This document shows positions 5,990 to 6,217 of a DNA stretch of 6,217 nt, piece by piece; the first letter of the stretch is position 1, and the number at the start of each line of letters is the position of its first letter. The DNA is from Phosphoribacter sp035448065. GTDB lineage: Bacteria > Actinomycetota > Actinomycetes > Actinomycetales > Dermatophilaceae. The notes beneath the pieces are model-generated. The model made no database searches. It saw only the letters and a program-made list of their open reading frames with translations, and was not told the DNA's origin. The position numbers were made by a program, and so were the translations under genes. The DNA lies in NCBI GenBank assembly GCA_035448065.1, contig DAOTIG010000173.1, forward strand, positions 1 through 6,217. Direction: 5' to 3'.

Positions 5990-5995
5990 AAGGAA
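5990..5995 (+). promoter_or_regulatory. Ribosome binding site of the last gene
   Basis: AAGGAA lies nine bases before the ATG at 6005. It is one of the clearest Shine-Dalgarno sequences in the window and fixes this start. It also shows that the gene is translated on its own rather than by coupling to the preceding oxidoreductase. Confidence 0.75.
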
Positions 5996-6004
5996 CGAAT
6001 CCCC

Positions 6005-6217
6005 ATGCGCCGCATCGTCCTCTGGGCCCTGTCGACCCTCTCGACGCTGGTCCTGCTGTTCAGCTACCACACCTCCACCTCGTCCACCTCGACGGCCGCC
6101 GGCACGGTGGTCGCCGCGGGCGCCAACGGCGTCGGGTCGGCAGCCGGCACCACGACCTCAGGTGGCACCACCTCGGGTGGCACGACCTCCGGGGGCATCA
6201 CCTCAGGCGGCACGACC
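6005..6217 (+). CDS. Exported or membrane-anchored protein, N-terminus only (probable FMN-binding partner)
   Basis: 71 residues are visible before the right edge. MRRIVLWALSTLSTLVLLFS is a signal sequence or membrane anchor: two arginines followed by about 16 hydrophobic residues. It is followed by a Ser/Thr-rich stretch (YHTSTSSTSTAAGT), a short Ala/Gly/Val segment and a repeated TTSGG linker. No catalytic or cofactor domain has been reached. In actinobacteria a ferric-reductase-like flavoprotein of the type just upstream is often followed by a small exported FMN-binding-domain protein with this N-terminal design. I therefore infer that identity from context and not from a visible motif. A Ser/Thr/Gly-rich surface protein is the alternative. 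Confidence 0.6.
   Translation, partial: MRRIVLWALSTLSTLVLLFSYHTSTSSTSTAAGTVVAAGANGVGSAAGTTTSGGTTSGGTTSGGITSGGTT
6152..6217 (+). repeat. 15-bp coding repeat encoding Thr-Thr-Ser-Gly-Gly
   Basis: Four consecutive 15-base units (6152, 6167, 6182, 6197) and the first six bases of a fifth encode TTSGG, TTSGG, TTSGG, ITSGG and TT. The units differ mainly at third codon positions (TCA/TCG/TCC, GGT/GGG/GGC). This suggests an older expansion or selection on the peptide rather than a very recent slippage event. The array runs off the right edge, so its full length is unknown. It probably forms a flexible linker outside the membrane. Confidence 0.9.

Overview
The window comes from a high-GC actinobacterium. 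Codon third positions are overwhelmingly G or C, GTG starts are used, genes are tightly packed with 4-base overlaps, and one gene encodes a PPOX-class protein of a probably F420-dependent actinobacterial family. Gene content and the abundance of a GCGGCATAC/GTATGCCGC word make Micrococcales, possibly Intrasporangiaceae, my best guess; this is inference and no rRNA is present to test it. All genes recognised are on the + strand. The long minus-strand reading frames are GC-driven shadows.

Layout: (1) 1-1094, the C-terminal part of prolyl-tRNA synthetase (proS), cut by the left edge. (2) 1095-1408, an intergenic region built of repeats: four copies of a 14-bp perfect palindrome (CGGGCATATGCCCG) in two pairs, then an 8-bp tandem repeat (CCGATCCG, six perfect units). 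(3) 1409-4419, a probable four-gene operon: RNase HI with a C-terminal DUF4440-like domain, a HAD-family hydrolase with an altered motif I, a TauE/SafE-type membrane permease, and a small PPOX-fold oxidoreductase. The first three overlap as ATGA and GTGA; the fourth follows after 19 bases. (4) 4420-4524, a short gap with a GC-rich inverted repeat that may be a terminator. (5) 4525-6217, a ferric-reductase-like membrane flavoprotein and, 40 bases on, the N-terminus of a signal-anchored protein with a Thr/Ser/Gly repeat linker. That second gene is probably an FMN-binding partner, but its diagnostic domain lies outside the window.

How the parts relate: the 1409-4419 genes look co-transcribed and translationally coupled, but their predicted functions (RNA:DNA hybrid cleavage, phosphoester or C-X hydrolysis, anion export, flavin/F420 redox) do not form an obvious pathway. 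The 4525-6217 pair does make sense as a membrane electron-transfer module carrying electrons from NAD(P)H through FAD and haem to an extracytoplasmic flavoprotein.

I see no mobile element, CRISPR array, tRNA or phage gene. The most unusual signals are at the DNA level: the palindrome and tandem-repeat block before the RNase H gene, and a 9-bp word present 11 times in about 6.2 kb, in several reading frames and in non-coding DNA.
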